A DNA stretch of 64,000 bases from Gymnogyps californianus (lineage: Eukaryota; Chordata; Aves; Accipitriformes; Cathartidae): positions 19,529,698-19,593,697 of the forward strand of contig NC_059485.1 of NCBI RefSeq assembly GCF_018139145.2, read 5' to 3'. This document shows positions 1-13,029 of the stretch, piece by piece. Position 1 is the stretch's first letter. Each line of letters begins with the position of its first letter. Both the position numbers and the translations under genes were made by a program. Below the pieces are notes generated by a model that saw only the letters and a program-made list of their open reading frames with translations, had not been told where the DNA came from and searched no databases.

Positions 1-648
1 GACTGGCTTCCCAGAACTGGAGGAGATGATGTGGATAGTCTCTCCCTGTCTGGATACTATGGTATGGGGTGGTTTTATTTTATTTCCCTCATAAGCAGCT
101 TTTGGAAACCTTTCATTTTTGTGCAGAAATAAGTAAGTGATCAGTAAAGGAGAATAAGAACTGCGTGACTCTAGGCTAGTGCATATGATGCTCATCGGGG
201 AGGTGAGATACCTGGGCCTACAGTCTTTGTTGCTGTTAATATGGATTTGCCTAGCATATGACAGTGCTAGGTGTAATCTCCAGCCAATTCCCAGAATGCT
301 GTTTTAAGGAGTTCCGTGGAAGCTCGAAAATAAGTGTTTTCATTCCCTTGGGAAGAGGAAGAAGCGGGATATGAGATCTCTTCCTCCCGTGTTAATCTTG
401 CTCATAATCTTTGGTTTTCCTACAGGTGTCCAAAAATGAGGAATTTGACTTGAATGGTGTTGGTTTTGAGAATGAAACACAATGTAAACTGCTTAATTGA
501 AACAGGCTGCTTGATACAGCTGATACATTTTATATTTTCCACCTCAAGCTATTGTTCTCATGCAGCTTGGGAGAACAAGGGAATTGTGCTGTGGTTGCTC
601 AGTGACTCTCTGGGAATGTTTCTGAGCCTGTACTTTCTCTCTTTGTAG
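1..648 (+). other. GLYR1: GLYR1 intron (5' part outside window)
   Basis: This is intronic sequence upstream of the first recognisable GLYR1 exon. It ends in a pyrimidine-rich tract and an AG at 647-648. I see no exon in it. The exons for the PWWP domain, the linker and the AT-hook region, about the first 208 residues by comparison with the 553-residue human protein, must lie to the left of the window. Confidence 0.7.
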
Positions 649-3600
649 CCTGTGAAGGACAGTGATCCACACTTTCATCACTTCCTGCTGAGCCAGACAG
701 AAAAGGTGAGGATTTGGCAGACAGGATCATTCTGCTGGTCTGTCTAGCTTGGCACCCTGCCCTTTGCTGGGACTCAGTACAAGAAGTACGCGTAAAGAGC
801 TCTGAAATTCTGTTCTTTTGGGGCTAGCGGCAATTAGATTCTCACGTGCAATCTTGTAGTTCAGTTACTTCCTAACCTTAAGGTTTAGCATTGAGTACAG
901 TGAATAGTTTAAGTAATTAAAGATTATCTAGCACCAGGATTTGACAGATCTGTTGTAGAAAATTCTGTAGATTGAACATTGAGGGGTAGGAAAAGCTGTT
1001 TTCCTGTTTAAAAACCCTGTTGTTTGATTGTCTTTGGTTGTCCTGCCAGTTCCTTCATCTGGATGAATTTGTCCATTAACTGAGTATGGCAGGAGAATTT
1101 CCAGGACCAGAAAAGCTCCATGTAGAATATAGCAAATTTATCTCCTGAGAGTCAGAAGCCTTGCAGGATTTTATCTTCAGGAGTGAACATCAGGAGGAAA
1201 AGGAAAGATCAAATTAAATGAAAAAGGATTTATATCTAGCTGAGGAACCGAGCAGAGCCAGAAGGATTAAGAGCAGCTGACGGTTTTAATCTAGACAAGC
1301 TCACAATAAGCAGCATGGGAAGGAGCAGCCTTCACCTTAATGTTTTTTGAAGGCCACGTGCCTTCTCGTATTAACAAGAAGGTTTTGCTTGCACAGCTGC
1401 ATTGACATACTGAGCATAGATATGAGGTAAGGTGCTCTATAGCAGGCTTTAGAGATCTCTGTTTTCTTTGGGCCAAATGGGAGAGTAGGGATGCCCTCGG
1501 TCCTTGCCTCTAGAGGAGCCTGTCGTATGAACTACAGAGAGGAGTTTGCAGTACCTGTATCAGAAGACAGGCTGAATTGCTGGGGCAGGGTGAGCAAGGA
1601 AGAGCTTAGTATGTTGCAATAGGGTTTTGGTTTTATTTTCTGCCGTTGAGGGAAGCCTGAGAGTTTTCGTGCTTTGCAGATAGTGGTGGGTGGGTGAGCT
1701 GCCTGTTTCTATGTAACAAGGATATGCTATGTTTGCTCAGCAGAGCAAATCAGCACTGTCCTTCCCCTGAATGCTTTGTCTTCTCCATACAGCCCGCTGT
1801 CTGCTATCAAGCCATCACAAAGAAGCTGAAGGTTTGTGAAGAGGTAAGGCAAATCTTGGTTTTGATGGATTTTCCTTATTGTCACAAAGACTTGCAGTTC
1901 CTCCAGAGCTGTGCACTTTTTTTTTTCCCCTCTTCCCCCACCCCGCCCCCCCAGGAAACAGGATCCACCTCCATCCAGGCAGCAGACAGCACAGCAGTCA
2001 ATGGCAGTATCACGCCTACAGACAAAAAGTAAGATCTCCAACGCGCTTCAGCCATTTCCCTTCCTTTTTCTCCTTCCCAGCTCATACATGCAGCCATTAT
2101 CCAGCTTGTCACTGAGAATAAATAAACCTAACGTTTCCCTCTAACTATGGATCTCCTCTGTCCTTGTGTGAAACTCTGATTTGGGGGGCAGGGAGGGAGG
2201 GAGGCAGCTAAAAACAAACAGAGGCTGTACAGTAGAAAAATTCAGAATAAGGTTTGGCCTGGATACGTTTGCAATTCAGGGCTTTTCTGCAGTTGCCCTT
2301 TTCCTGTAGGGCATACTGCAGAACATTAAGCAGCAGTATTTCTGAATGCTGTATGAGGCAGAAAGATAAAAGGGTATCTTTCTCCAGTAGTGCCTGGCAG
2401 TTGACTGGGGTTATTTAATCGCTCTCCTGAGCATGTAGAAGACGAGGAAGAGGGAGGCGTGTTCTCCCAGCACAAGAGCTTTGCTGTGTAGCACGTGAGC
2501 TTTCTGGTTTCTTCTAACGTCCCCCTTCTCCTTTCTAGAGTGAGAGAAGCCTAACTTGAGCTTCCTGTTTCACTCTGTAACTTCCGCTCTGTTCAAATTG
2601 AGTTCAGGCCACAGCTTGCTGTTTGCCGTTGGGGTCGTTCTCATGGGATGTCAATTCTCAACTGTACTCCAGGGGAACCAAAATAACAATGAAGCTGTTC
2701 AGGTAAAACAGTCTCTTAGGAAAGTGTGGCTCAGAGGTGGGTTGGGAGAGAAAGAATATCTCCTCTGTTTTAGAGACTTGAAAATAGGTGGACCTTGTTT
2801 GGGCTGTTTAAGGAGCCTGTAGTGACTTGCTCTGACCTGTCTAAATTAGTTTGCTCTAACAAAAGGCAGCATGGCTAGCTGGGAGAGTGCAGGTGGCTTG
2901 CAAAAGCCGCAGCGCATCTGTAGTGTGGCTAATACTGAAGAATTAACTGGGGAATTGCCAGGCAGATTTCGTCGTGAAGTTACATCAGATGTGTAACTGA
3001 ACGCTTCAGAATCTCCTGCTAGAGTTGTGGTTTTGGTACAAAGCTGGCTGCATGATGTATGAAAGGATCCTTGCAGCAATGACTGCAAAGGAATTCCTGT
3101 TGCAGGTAACTGTAGGGATGGGAGTTGTTAGCGCGTTGTCTTTTTCTTGAAGGGGGAGAACAAAACTCTTGCCAGCTTTTGGGGGCGTGGGAGGCATGGG
3201 GGAAGGCAGCTGGTATCTGGGACTATTGTATTGTCGCTCATGGTGACCTGTACTGGCCTATTACTTCCTTCCTTTCTGTGTCTGTCCAAAATCGCAGCTG
3301 TAGAGCAGGGACTAGGTCTTTGGTCTGTGCGTGATGCTTAGCCCAGTAGTCCTTGCTGGGCTTTATTAAAATAAAGGTTGTAATGTATCATTCAATAATA
3401 TAAGCAAGTCATTGTACACGTGACTTAGTTTAAAAATTAGAAGATGAATTAGAGAAGCACTTGCTGATCTCTAAATGTTCCCTTTATTTTCAATAAGGTA
3501 ATGGCTGGCAACAGAAAGCACAAGAGCAGCAATTTTAATAAAACAAAACAAACAAACAAAAAACCCCAAACAAACAAAACTCCCCAAACAAACAAGCAAA

Positions 3601-6600
3601 AAAATCCAGACCACCCAAACCTTTAATATTTAGGTAGTCTTCTGAAGCAGACTAAAGACTTTCTTCAGGAAATTGTTAGGGATGCTTGGTAAGCAAAATA
3701 AATACCAACTTGCTCTTCAAGCTCAGTATCTGCCCATTCTAGCTGTGGCCGCCATGGAACGTGTTTGGTTTTGTTGATGTTTGGGGATGTTTGAGCTCAT
3801 GATGGTCCAGGGTTTGCTCTTCATCATTTCCAAGACCAGGAGAGGCTGACACCAATTGCTTTCTGTTCCGTTAATGTTCATGTCTTCCCCTCAGGATAGG
3901 ATTTCTTGGACTTGGCCTGATGGGAAGTGGCATTGTCTCCAACTTACTGAAGATGGGTCACACTGTCACTGTCTGGAACCGGACTGCTGAGAAGGTAGGC
4001 ATGTGCTTAAGGTACAGATGATACTTAACCTTTTCTAAACATGTAGCTACCACCTCTAGCTCAGGGAGGCCTGGAGTCACCAATCGGTGGTGCCTGGGAG
4101 GGGATGGCAAAGAAACACAAATATATGCTTGCCACCTTGTTCTATTATTATTTCCTAGGTGTTTGTTGGTGGCCACTTTTGACTTGATGAAACTGTAGTC
4201 TGTCCTAGTATGGTCACTCTTATGTGAACAGTCCCCACCCCATTGCCATTTTGTATGAGATGAGAGAGTTGCCAGAAAAATTACGACCTTGTGTATGTGT
4301 TGAGGGATGCAATGTAAAGTGCCTCTGGAAGTACTGCTGATGTAAATAGCCAAGTCATTGTGTCATGGATCTGGACAAAAAGACCAAGTGCTGGGGAGTT
4401 GATCCTGGGAGTGGTGTGGTAAGATGCACTGCTTGACCGCAGCTTCATCTGCACATCCATTGTGCTGTTCGTGTTGTAGTAACAAAGGTTCTGTTGAAAA
4501 CCTGCTGTGTCATAAGACCAGGATGAGGAGGGTTTTATAGGTGTATTCAAAGTGAAAATGGAGCTTATATTACACTTATATTTTAGCCAGCTTTATTCTT
4601 TGTAGTGGAGGAGGAAAAGTAGGTAACTGGGGGAGATGCGGTACTGGGATGATATTGTGGAATATCAAAGGCAAGAAGGGCACTGTGGTTACTTTGTTAA
4701 AAGGGATTAGAAGATTTTTTTTTTTAACTGCAAAACATGGATGGTATGAGGGGATAGGGTAAAAAGGAGCTAAGATTTTGAAGCAGCAGCCCACTAAAAC
4801 ACATGTCAGTCTCAGCTGTGCACATTCCTGTTTACTGTCCAGTAACACCTTTTGCTCTGTCTGTTTACTAGTTTTTTTCCCCTCATCTCTCCTCCAAAAC
4901 CCACAACATTCAATCTCTTATCATTTCACCTAAGTGTTCTCTTTTCCTGTGTCTTTCTTTTGAAGTTCTTCACTTGGGGTTTTGGAAAAGCTGCAAAAGA
5001 GCCCCTTCTGTTTGTGGGGGGACAAACCAACAGAAGACAACCCAGTTGCTATGTAATTAATATGCCTGACTCCTTTTGAGTTGGGCCCAGCAGCAGAGTT
5101 TGTTTCAGCAAAATGCTAGAGAACCCATTTGCTCTGTACTTAAGTTTTCTTATGTTTGGATTTGTGACTTTTGCAGTGTGATTTGTTCATCCAGGAGGGG
5201 GCACGGCTGGGAAGAACCCCCGCTGAAGTTGTCTCCACCTGTGACATCACCTTTGCCTGTGTATCAGATCCAAAAGCAGCAAAGGATGTAAGGATTAGCT
5301 CTTATTTTTCCTCCACCAGCTAGACTACAAGATACAGTCACTGAATGCCAGGCCTGATTCCTACTAAACCATGGTAGCCTGGGTCATTGTAGATGCTGGG
5401 CAGTGCAGCTATGTAAAAATAAATGTCCTAACAAAGATCATACTTTTAAAAAAATAATCCCTGGGGGGTAGGTTTTGATATCCTTCTAGGAGTCTACCAC
5501 TGCAGTGCCAGGCTTGCTTGAACTGCTGTCCTGCAGGATTGGAGTTTCTTTGCAGACACCCTATTGCTTTACCGCTCTTCTGTTCCCCACAGCTGGTACT
5601 TGGTCCGAGTGGAGTGTTGCAGGGGATTCGCCCAGGGAAGTGTTATGTGGATATGTCCACTGTGGATGCAGATACAGTCACAGAGTTGGCCCAGGTAATC
5701 ACATTGAACTTCTAACATCTGTGATTCAGCAGCAGTACTGCAGTTCTTGTTGCTTCAGGTGGTAAGCTGTTGATAATAAAGATGCGTCTGAAGATTTTTG
5801 GGCTTCTTTTAGGAGACACTCAAGTCCCAGGCAAGTACAACAAAATAAACTGTCAAATCTTGACCAGCAAACAAAGCTGGATGAGTTGTTCCCTGGTGAT
5901 AACAGCAAAGTCTGTAGATTTGGCAGGGCTGTTAGCTGGCACCAATGCAAGCAGCCAGCCAAATTTTGATCCCTTAAGAAGTATTTAGAGCCAGATTGGT
6001 ATTCTGTAACAAACTGGAGGAGAAAGCACTGTCTGGATTAATAACTGTCCTTAAATTGATAAAATGCATAATCTGCTTATTTCAAATGTTCTGCTTGGGG
6101 AAAAAGATTACCTTCATGTTTCATTCTGTAGAAATATTATTAGAGAGAGGATTTCTGTAGAAGTGTTCTGATTATTTCTGATGTGGTATCTTTGAGTTCC
6201 TCTTTGGCATCTTGATTATTATGCTCTGCCCTAAAGGCAGTGTGTGTTGTTGCACGAGGAAGGAGAGCTAGTTTTGGTGAAGTTTTAAGCAGACACATTG
6301 GTGATGCAGTAGTGTGTAACATGAATTTGGAGAATGAAGTCATACGTATTAGTAAACCTCCGGCTGAAGAGATCTGTCAAAGGCCTTTACCCTTTGGGGA
6401 AAAGGGGGGAAAATATCATAACAGTCAATCTTCTGAGATTCCTCCCCCACATGTACAACTTCAGCACTGGTTCCTTTGGCCATTACAGGGTGCCATGGCA
6501 AAAGCACCTAAGTTCAGCTGCTTAAAACATGCATAGTAGTGATGGGTGCAGGAGAGTGTTGCTGGAGTGTGAGGGCAACTTTTGGTCTCGAGTACCCTTT

Positions 6601-8606
6601 GCAGGATGCAGCTCATCATGTGTTAGTGCTTTCCTCTTCTGTTTATACGTCTGAGCTATTTGTTCTGCTTTAAAATTCTGTCCTCAGGGATAGGAATGCC
6701 CTAAACAATGTTCTTGCTGTGCTGCCTACTCAGCATCAGTGTGTGCTGTTCATGCACAGCTAATGAGAGATGCTCTTTTTCCAGGTGATAGTGTCCCGGG
6801 GTGGTCGCTTTTTGGAAGCACCGGTCTCGGGAAATCAGCAGCTATCTAATGATGGGATGCTTGTGATCCTGGCAGCTGGCGACAGGGGTTTATATGAGGA
6901 CTGCAGTAGCTGTTTCCAAGCGATGGGGAAGACCTCTTTTTTTCTAGGTAACTGAAACACGAAGGGCCTGATAGCAGTTTCTTAGTCAGTGCAAGGACTG
7001 GGAATTCCAGCAGGGAGTCTGAGAGGCATATGTGTCATCTGTTTCTTGTCTCCTTGGGCAGTATGGAAAACTGCCCTGCTCTTCTGGAACTTGGCCAATT
7101 TCAGAGCCTCTAGCCTAAGTTTTCTTTTTCTGAATACTGGCTCCTTTTGGAGGATCCGTGATGCTTTGTGTTTTAAATCATACTTTGTTATGATTTCTCT
7201 GTTCCTTTGAATGCTTGGAAAATGGGTAAGTTTTCTGAAGTCCTTCAGGGGAAGGGAAGAGCTCCCAAATGGTTGATATGAAGAGTCTAGTAGTGTTAAT
7301 ACTGTGTGGGATGGGGGAGCAAGGCTGCTGTATCTCTTCTGGAGGAATGCCCAATGGTATGTCTCGCTCCCAGGTGAAGTAGGCAATGCTGCCAAGATGA
7401 TGCTGATTGTGAACATGGTCCAAGGCAGCTTCATGGCAACGATAGCAGAAGGACTGACTTTGGCTCAAGTGACTGGGCAGTCCCAACAGACCCTTCTGGA
7501 TATCCTCAATCAGGGACAACTTGCCAGCATCTTCCTGGACCAGAAGTGCCAAAGTAAAGTTCTCTTACCTTGTTTTATTATAGGACATTTGCCACAACCT
7601 AGCAGCATTTCAGATAATGGCAGAAGGGAGAAAATAACCATCCCATCTTCATCAGCCTGGGATTCTGGGTATTTTAAGTATTCTGGAAATGAAGAGCTGA
7701 GTTCCATTCCTTCCCCTTCATAGCCAGGGCTTCTGAGAATCCACCCCAAGCTTTGCATTGTCTACAGCCTGCTTAGGACTTGAGTTCACAGTGAGGATTT
7801 CACTGGGGCAGGGTAATAAGTGAAATGGAGGGTGAGCTGCTTAGAAATCTGAGCTCACTTTGTCAGTGGGCAATAGTGACATTATCTGCTGTGGCCAGGT
7901 GAAGCTAGAAAGCAGAGAAACAGAAGAGCTACAAGCAGTGTTTCTGGTGATCAGCATGGGAAAGGGAAGTTTGGTGTTGAGTTGCATGCCCTTGCAGGGT
8001 GGGCTTGATTTACTTTTGTCATGCTTATTTTTTGCACGCATTCCTCTCGACAGATATCTTGCAAGGAAACTTTAAACCTGATTTCTACCTGAAATACATA
8101 CAGAAGGATCTTAGATTAGCTATTGCACTGGGCGATTCTGTCAACCACCCAACTCCAATGGCAGCTGCTGCCAATGAGGTAAGAGTTGTTCAGTGTTCAG
8201 ATGTGTTACTCAGCATTTCTTAAACAGGGCCATTTGTCAACAAGAGACAAAAATCTAAGAATTCCGTCATCTCTAAGGCAAGGGAACAGTGATTGAAATG
8301 TATTTTGACTAGGATGGAATTGGATTGTTTTGATTGTAGAAGCCCTTAGAATGTCACACCAGTAAACACAGATGGCCTCAACAAGACCTGGTGTCTTCTG
8401 ATCTGCACTGCTCTAATTACTTGACAGTATGCAGTTCTCTGGTTGGCAGTGGTCAGCAAAGTAATTCTTCTGCTGGGGAAAGGCTTCGCACAAGAGCAGG
8501 CACTGATCCTTTTCTAATTTCTCCTCTCTAGGTCTATAAACGAGCAAAAGCATTGGACCAATCAGACAACGACATGTCTGCAGTGTACAGGGCCTACATC
8601 CACTAG
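649..8606 (+). CDS. GLYR1: GLYR1 (NPAC/NP60), last ten coding exons, 5' partial
   Basis: GLYR1 is a nuclear chromatin protein that binds nucleosomes, partners the demethylase KDM1B/LSD2 and helps RNA polymerase II through nucleosomes. Exons, all with AG/GT borders and consistent phase, are 649-705, 1793-1843, 1955-2028, 3895-3994, 5177-5287, 5593-5694, 6785-6947, 7374-7553, 8054-8178 and 8532-8606 (stop TAG at 8604). Together they encode 345 residues, matching about residues 209-553 of the human protein almost without change. The fourth exon carries the Rossmann dinucleotide-binding motif [11 protein letters not shown]. The exon at 6785 carries the EAPVSGN substrate loop of the beta-hydroxyacid dehydrogenase family. 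At 7394-7402 the sequence reads Lys-Met-Met. Plant glyoxylate reductases have Lys-Met-Lys there, and the second Lys is catalytic, so this copy has the known catalytic-lysine-to-methionine change and should be a structural tetramerisation module rather than an enzyme. The PWWP domain lies outside the window. ROGDI follows on the same strand. Identification is by direct recognition of the protein and is very secure. Confidence 0.98.
3534..3608. repeat. CAAA-rich simple repeat in a GLYR1 intron
   Basis: Imperfect runs of CAAA/CAAAA with short CCCC interruptions lie in the 1.9 kb intron before the Rossmann exon. It looks like an ordinary microsatellite or a degraded poly(A) tail; no attached retroelement body is recognisable. 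Confidence 0.7.
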
Positions 8607-11600
8607 GCTGCACCGTACTTACTGTTAATACTATGATTATTGATTAATATTATTATGATACTGGGTTTTAACTCTGGACCAGTCCATCTCTGTCTCTCCA
8701 TTTCCTTTTATACACAGACTTTGAGATCTGCCACGGAGGCAGCTGCTGCGGTGAGCCTTCCCCTGGTGGCAGAAGGGGGGGAGGAGGGGGCTCGGATTGT
8801 TGCAGTCTAATTAGAAAAATCCATGCCATGCACTGACAGTCATGGAACAGAACAGTGGCGGCTTGTTCAGAAGCTCTGAGGCAACTCTGCCAGAAATCTG
8901 CTGCTTGGCTGCTTTTATTTTCCTCTTTGTATGCTTGTCCAAGATGCTGTTTCTAACGATCCCTTTTCTCCTTTGCTGTGAAATAATGCGTGTGTTGGAC
9001 TCTCTGCATCAAGGGGACAGGTGACATACATCCCATCTACCTGTGAATATCACTAAAGTCCTTGGTCCCAAGTAAGGTGAGGAGCATTCCTGTTAATCGG
9101 CCACTGTTAAAAGAACAAAGCACCTCCCATGGAGGAGAATGGCAGTTCCAGAAGGTAATGGGGTTGCATGCAACACTGTCTTGATTCTGTTTCTTTTTAA
9201 ACTTCCACCTCCCCAGCACCTCGATGGAGGAATTCCTTGTACTGTTAAGAAGAACAGATTGCATCCATGTCTTCCCCTGTACAGACAACTATAGCTTAGG
9301 GAACACAAACCTTACTGAAAATGAGAGAATGCTGGTGTAAATGAGCCTCCTAAAAGGCTAATCACAGCTGCCCATCCCACAAACAGCATTGGAGATCAAC
9401 ATATTTGCATAGAAAACTGCAAGAGAAACATATAGCCTAAAACTGGGCCAGAGGTATTTTATTTGGGGAAGGAACAAACCTTAGGGTTGCCCCTGGCCTT
9501 AGCTTATGTTGCTTTACCTCTTGCCTTTTTTTTTTTTTTTTTCCCTTGTAGTCAGTAATTACAAAGGTGTCTTGGATTGTAGCAGTGTCACAAGCAGAGT
9601 GATGAGTCTGAAAGAGGTGAGAAGAATGATCATAGAGCCAAGAGATTGAGTATCCTGAGCTCCTTTCCACGCTCGCTCTCTGGCCTTTGCATGGTCATTA
9701 TATCTCTTAGCCTGTTTGCCCATCTTAAAGGTGGGTGATGATTACCTACCTCACAGGGATATTTTTGTGTACTGATTAGTGATCTTCATACATGTCAGAT
9801 TTTCCATACATGTTCTTAGTGTTACTACTCTGGGTACAACACTAGCACAGCATGAGACTTTTCCCTGTACCTGTGACTCTGCTTGTGGCCAGATACCAAC
9901 TTCTAGAAAGACTAGTAAATAAAATGGGAGGCTAAGACCACTGCTGAGCTTTAGTCTAGAAACATGGGACTTGAACTGCAGATGCCAAGGCTAGAGAGCA
10001 GAGATGCTCTCAGTATTGATAGCAGAGCAACCCAGAGTCCAAAGGGTGCCTGTGTCTCTAAAAATGCACAGAGCATGGTTTTTGGTTTTTGTTTTTAAAT
10101 TGTTCTCAGTATTAGCCTTTTAGGAGGGTTCTTGCATTTTAGATTTGAGAGTTAGTAAAATGCCAGTAAGAAACTTTATTGGCCAAAATCACTTCTCAGT
10201 GGCACAATCTCCTCCCTTGGGTTGGGATTCTGAAAGGAAGGAAAGCAAATTCAAATTAGACCATGTTCCTTTAAATCCGTGAGGTCTGCCCCTCCCACCG
10301 TCTTATTTTTCTAGGAACTTAATGGCTGTGTAGGGGAATTTTCCTGTGGGTTAGGATTTCTTACCAATCCTGCTTTGTGCAGCACGTGCATATGGTTCAG
10401 GGGCATCTTATTAAGAAACAGAGAAAGTATCAGATACTCATTATGAATCATGACATCTAACGCCTAATGCTGTAAATGTTACTTTGTTGAATATTTCACC
10501 TCCTGTGATCACTATTATTTGTGGGCTAATATTGTGTTAATGCATTATGTCCTGTGGTGAACATCTCCTAGTAATAGATCTGTTAGACATCACTCTCCCC
10601 GTTTGTCAGTGGTATATGCGAACAATACTAGTTAAACATACATGTTTCTTTGGCAGTGCAACTGTCATCCTGCATGTAGATATTCATATTAAAGGCACAT
10701 ATAACTACCCAGGATAACCAGCCATTAGCCTGCTTTTGACACACTTGCGCTTCCCCCATCCAGAAGAACTCAGCTGTTAGCATCAGAAGTCCTTGGTTAA
10801 ACATGCCGCAGTTAAGATATCACTTACATGAATTGTGTATTGAGGGCATCCGGGGGACGTTGTGGTTTTGGGGGCAGGAGATGAGACCACAGGTTTTATA
10901 GTGTAAGAAATCTTTCGGGAGGAAGAAGGAGGTGCTGTCTCAGGTCCAGTTGAGAGCGGAACTGTGCTGAGCCAGTGCAGCAGCATCCCCGACCTGTCCC
11001 TGCGGAGGTCTCTTGGGCCAGAGTGAAGGTGAATGGGTCTGAGCAAAGGTAACGGAGATCTCCCTCTTTTTTTACTTTGTGGTGCCTCTGGATAGAGTGA
11101 GAATACAAAAGGAGCTCTCAAGTCCTGTGATGTGTGTTTCGTAGTGAATTCCAAGAACCGTATTTGTGAGAGGGAGAACCACTCCCTAGGCAACTCACTG
11201 CTGCAGGTTTTGTTTTCCAGAAATACTGTAGTTCTCAAAATGGAGATGGTTATTTATGTGGGAGTGGCAGGTGCAGACTAGTTAAACACTGTAATTTATC
11301 CTGGGAAAGTCCGACTGCAGCTTTCTGGCGAGGGAGGTGGATGTGGAGTGGCTGGAGGGCGCAGTGCTGCCCAGCCAGCTGTACAATCACAGATATGCCA
11401 GGGAGGAGCAGGAGGAGACCGAGAGCTCTGAAGCAGATGTGAAGGGAGGAGGAGGGATGGAAATGGTGAAAACCGGGCTGTTTCGGATGCCGTTTGGGAT
11501 TGACTCGTCTCAGTCTCACTCGGATTCTTGTATTTATGTCTGTAGCCTCTGAACATGGATCTTAATCTGTTCCTAGGCCTGAGATTTGGGGGAGGGAAGG

Positions 11601-11960
11601 GGGGGAAGCTGTGGATTGAGAGATGCTCTAATAAAACTGGCTAGTCAATGTTGTCTTAATATTGTTGACAATTCTGTAAAGTTCCTTTTTATGAGGATTT
11701 CTGTTTTAGCAATTTGCTTTTTTTGACTCCCTCCTTTTTAAAGAGAAAATGTGACACTTGTGAAAAGCTTGTAAGAAAAGCAGTTTCTTTTTTCCTCAAT
11801 GATAGATCCTATAGTTAATTAAGGTTGTGAATTTTTATTTTTTTGCCTTGTTTTTAATTAACGTTTGTCATTCAGAATAGGATGTGTGAAAATGTTTAAA
11901 TGGCAAAAAAAAAAAGATTTTTTTGTGCAATTAACAAAGCTACTGGCAAAAAGAATAAAA
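8607..11960 (+). other. GLYR1: Probable GLYR1 3'UTR and downstream sequence
   Basis: No coding region is recognisable after the GLYR1 stop. The stretch is AT-rich and carries AATAAA hexamers at 9918-9923, 11630-11635 and 11954-11959, each a possible polyadenylation signal. Long 3'UTRs are usual for this gene, so much of this interval is probably transcribed. Which site is used cannot be told from sequence. A T-run lies at about 9526-9542. Confidence 0.5.
11630..11635 (+). terminator. GLYR1: Candidate GLYR1 polyadenylation signal
   Basis: Canonical AATAAA about 3.0 kb after the stop codon. A second AATAAA at 11954 and an earlier one at 9918 are alternatives. Downstream sequence is T-rich (11690-11720). 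The choice between them is inference. Confidence 0.35.
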
Positions 11961-13029
11961 CCTTTCTTGGTAACACAATGTTCTTGTGGCAGTTTCTAAA
12001 GCCTATCAAACCTGTGTTGTGGCATTAAAGAAATAGGTGCGTTCCTCAAAACATTCAAAAATCGGAGTTGCTGAAAACCAGCAGCGTGCCTGAGAGCATT
12101 TTGATCATCGCAGAAACCTGATCTTGTCAGTGAGGCACTACAAAGGATGAATTTGGATAAATTCCAGCTTCCGCACGCAGAGGGCTGTGTGCATCTGGAC
12201 TGAGAAGAGGATGAAGGCTTAGTTTTAAAGCAAAGAATGCTGAGAGATGGAGGTCCAGGAACTTTCTGGTGTTGATGACTTCTTGCGTTCCCCAAGCGGT
12301 GGGAGCCTGGTGGCCCAGTTGCTCTCTCTGGAGTATCCTTCCTTCTAGCGTTTGGAGTTTTTTGAGCACTAGCTCTTATGAGCACTAACTCAGCAGCGAG
12401 TGGGGTTTTCCAAGACAAGACCCCTTAACTGAAGTGGTTGCAAGCTCCAGAATATTGCTTTTTGATTATCCAGGCAGGGTTTGCTGTTGAACAGCAGTAG
12501 ATGTTCATGTACTGAGGCACAATGGGCTAGTACTGATTGATGGTGTGCTTTAGTTAAAATGAATTATAGGTGCTAAAGTAAGGAACAACTCAAGTTTTAG
12601 CACTGTGATTAAAAGCAATGCAGAAAGTGACGGAGCAAGGCCACCGAGTCAGAGTTGTGCTCCCACCAGAAACTGGCACTATCGGAAGCTTTTCCTGCTC
12701 TGAATGAATAATGCATTCCCTTCTACAACCCACCTTGCTGATGTGGTGAAGGTGATGCTGCTTGCTTGGCCGCGTCTCGCCCGCAGTACATCCAATGTGA
12801 CAACGCATCCACCAACTTCAATGCAAAGACTTCAATGCCAGTATAAATTTATTTCAGTTTCAAAATTCTGAGAAGAAACTGATGAGACTTCCAAGGCGTT
12901 ACCCATTTTTGAGGATTCTTACGTGTAGCTCAGTTTTATCTTAACCAGTATGCAGTCAGCTACGGCTGTGAGTAGTGCAGATCAAAAAAACCAAATCATA
13001 CTGCAGTTGTAACTTGAGCACCTGCGTGC
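11961..13029. other. Intergenic GLYR1-ROGDI
   Basis: About 1 kb between the last plausible GLYR1 polyadenylation signal and the ROGDI CpG island. Short open frames on the minus strand resemble no known protein. I see no repeat or RNA gene here. Confidence 0.6.

Noticed and set aside
1694..2144. Several overlapping frames around two GLYR1 exons
   Set aside because: Only the spliced segments 1793-1843 and 1955-2028 match the protein; the rest reads into introns.
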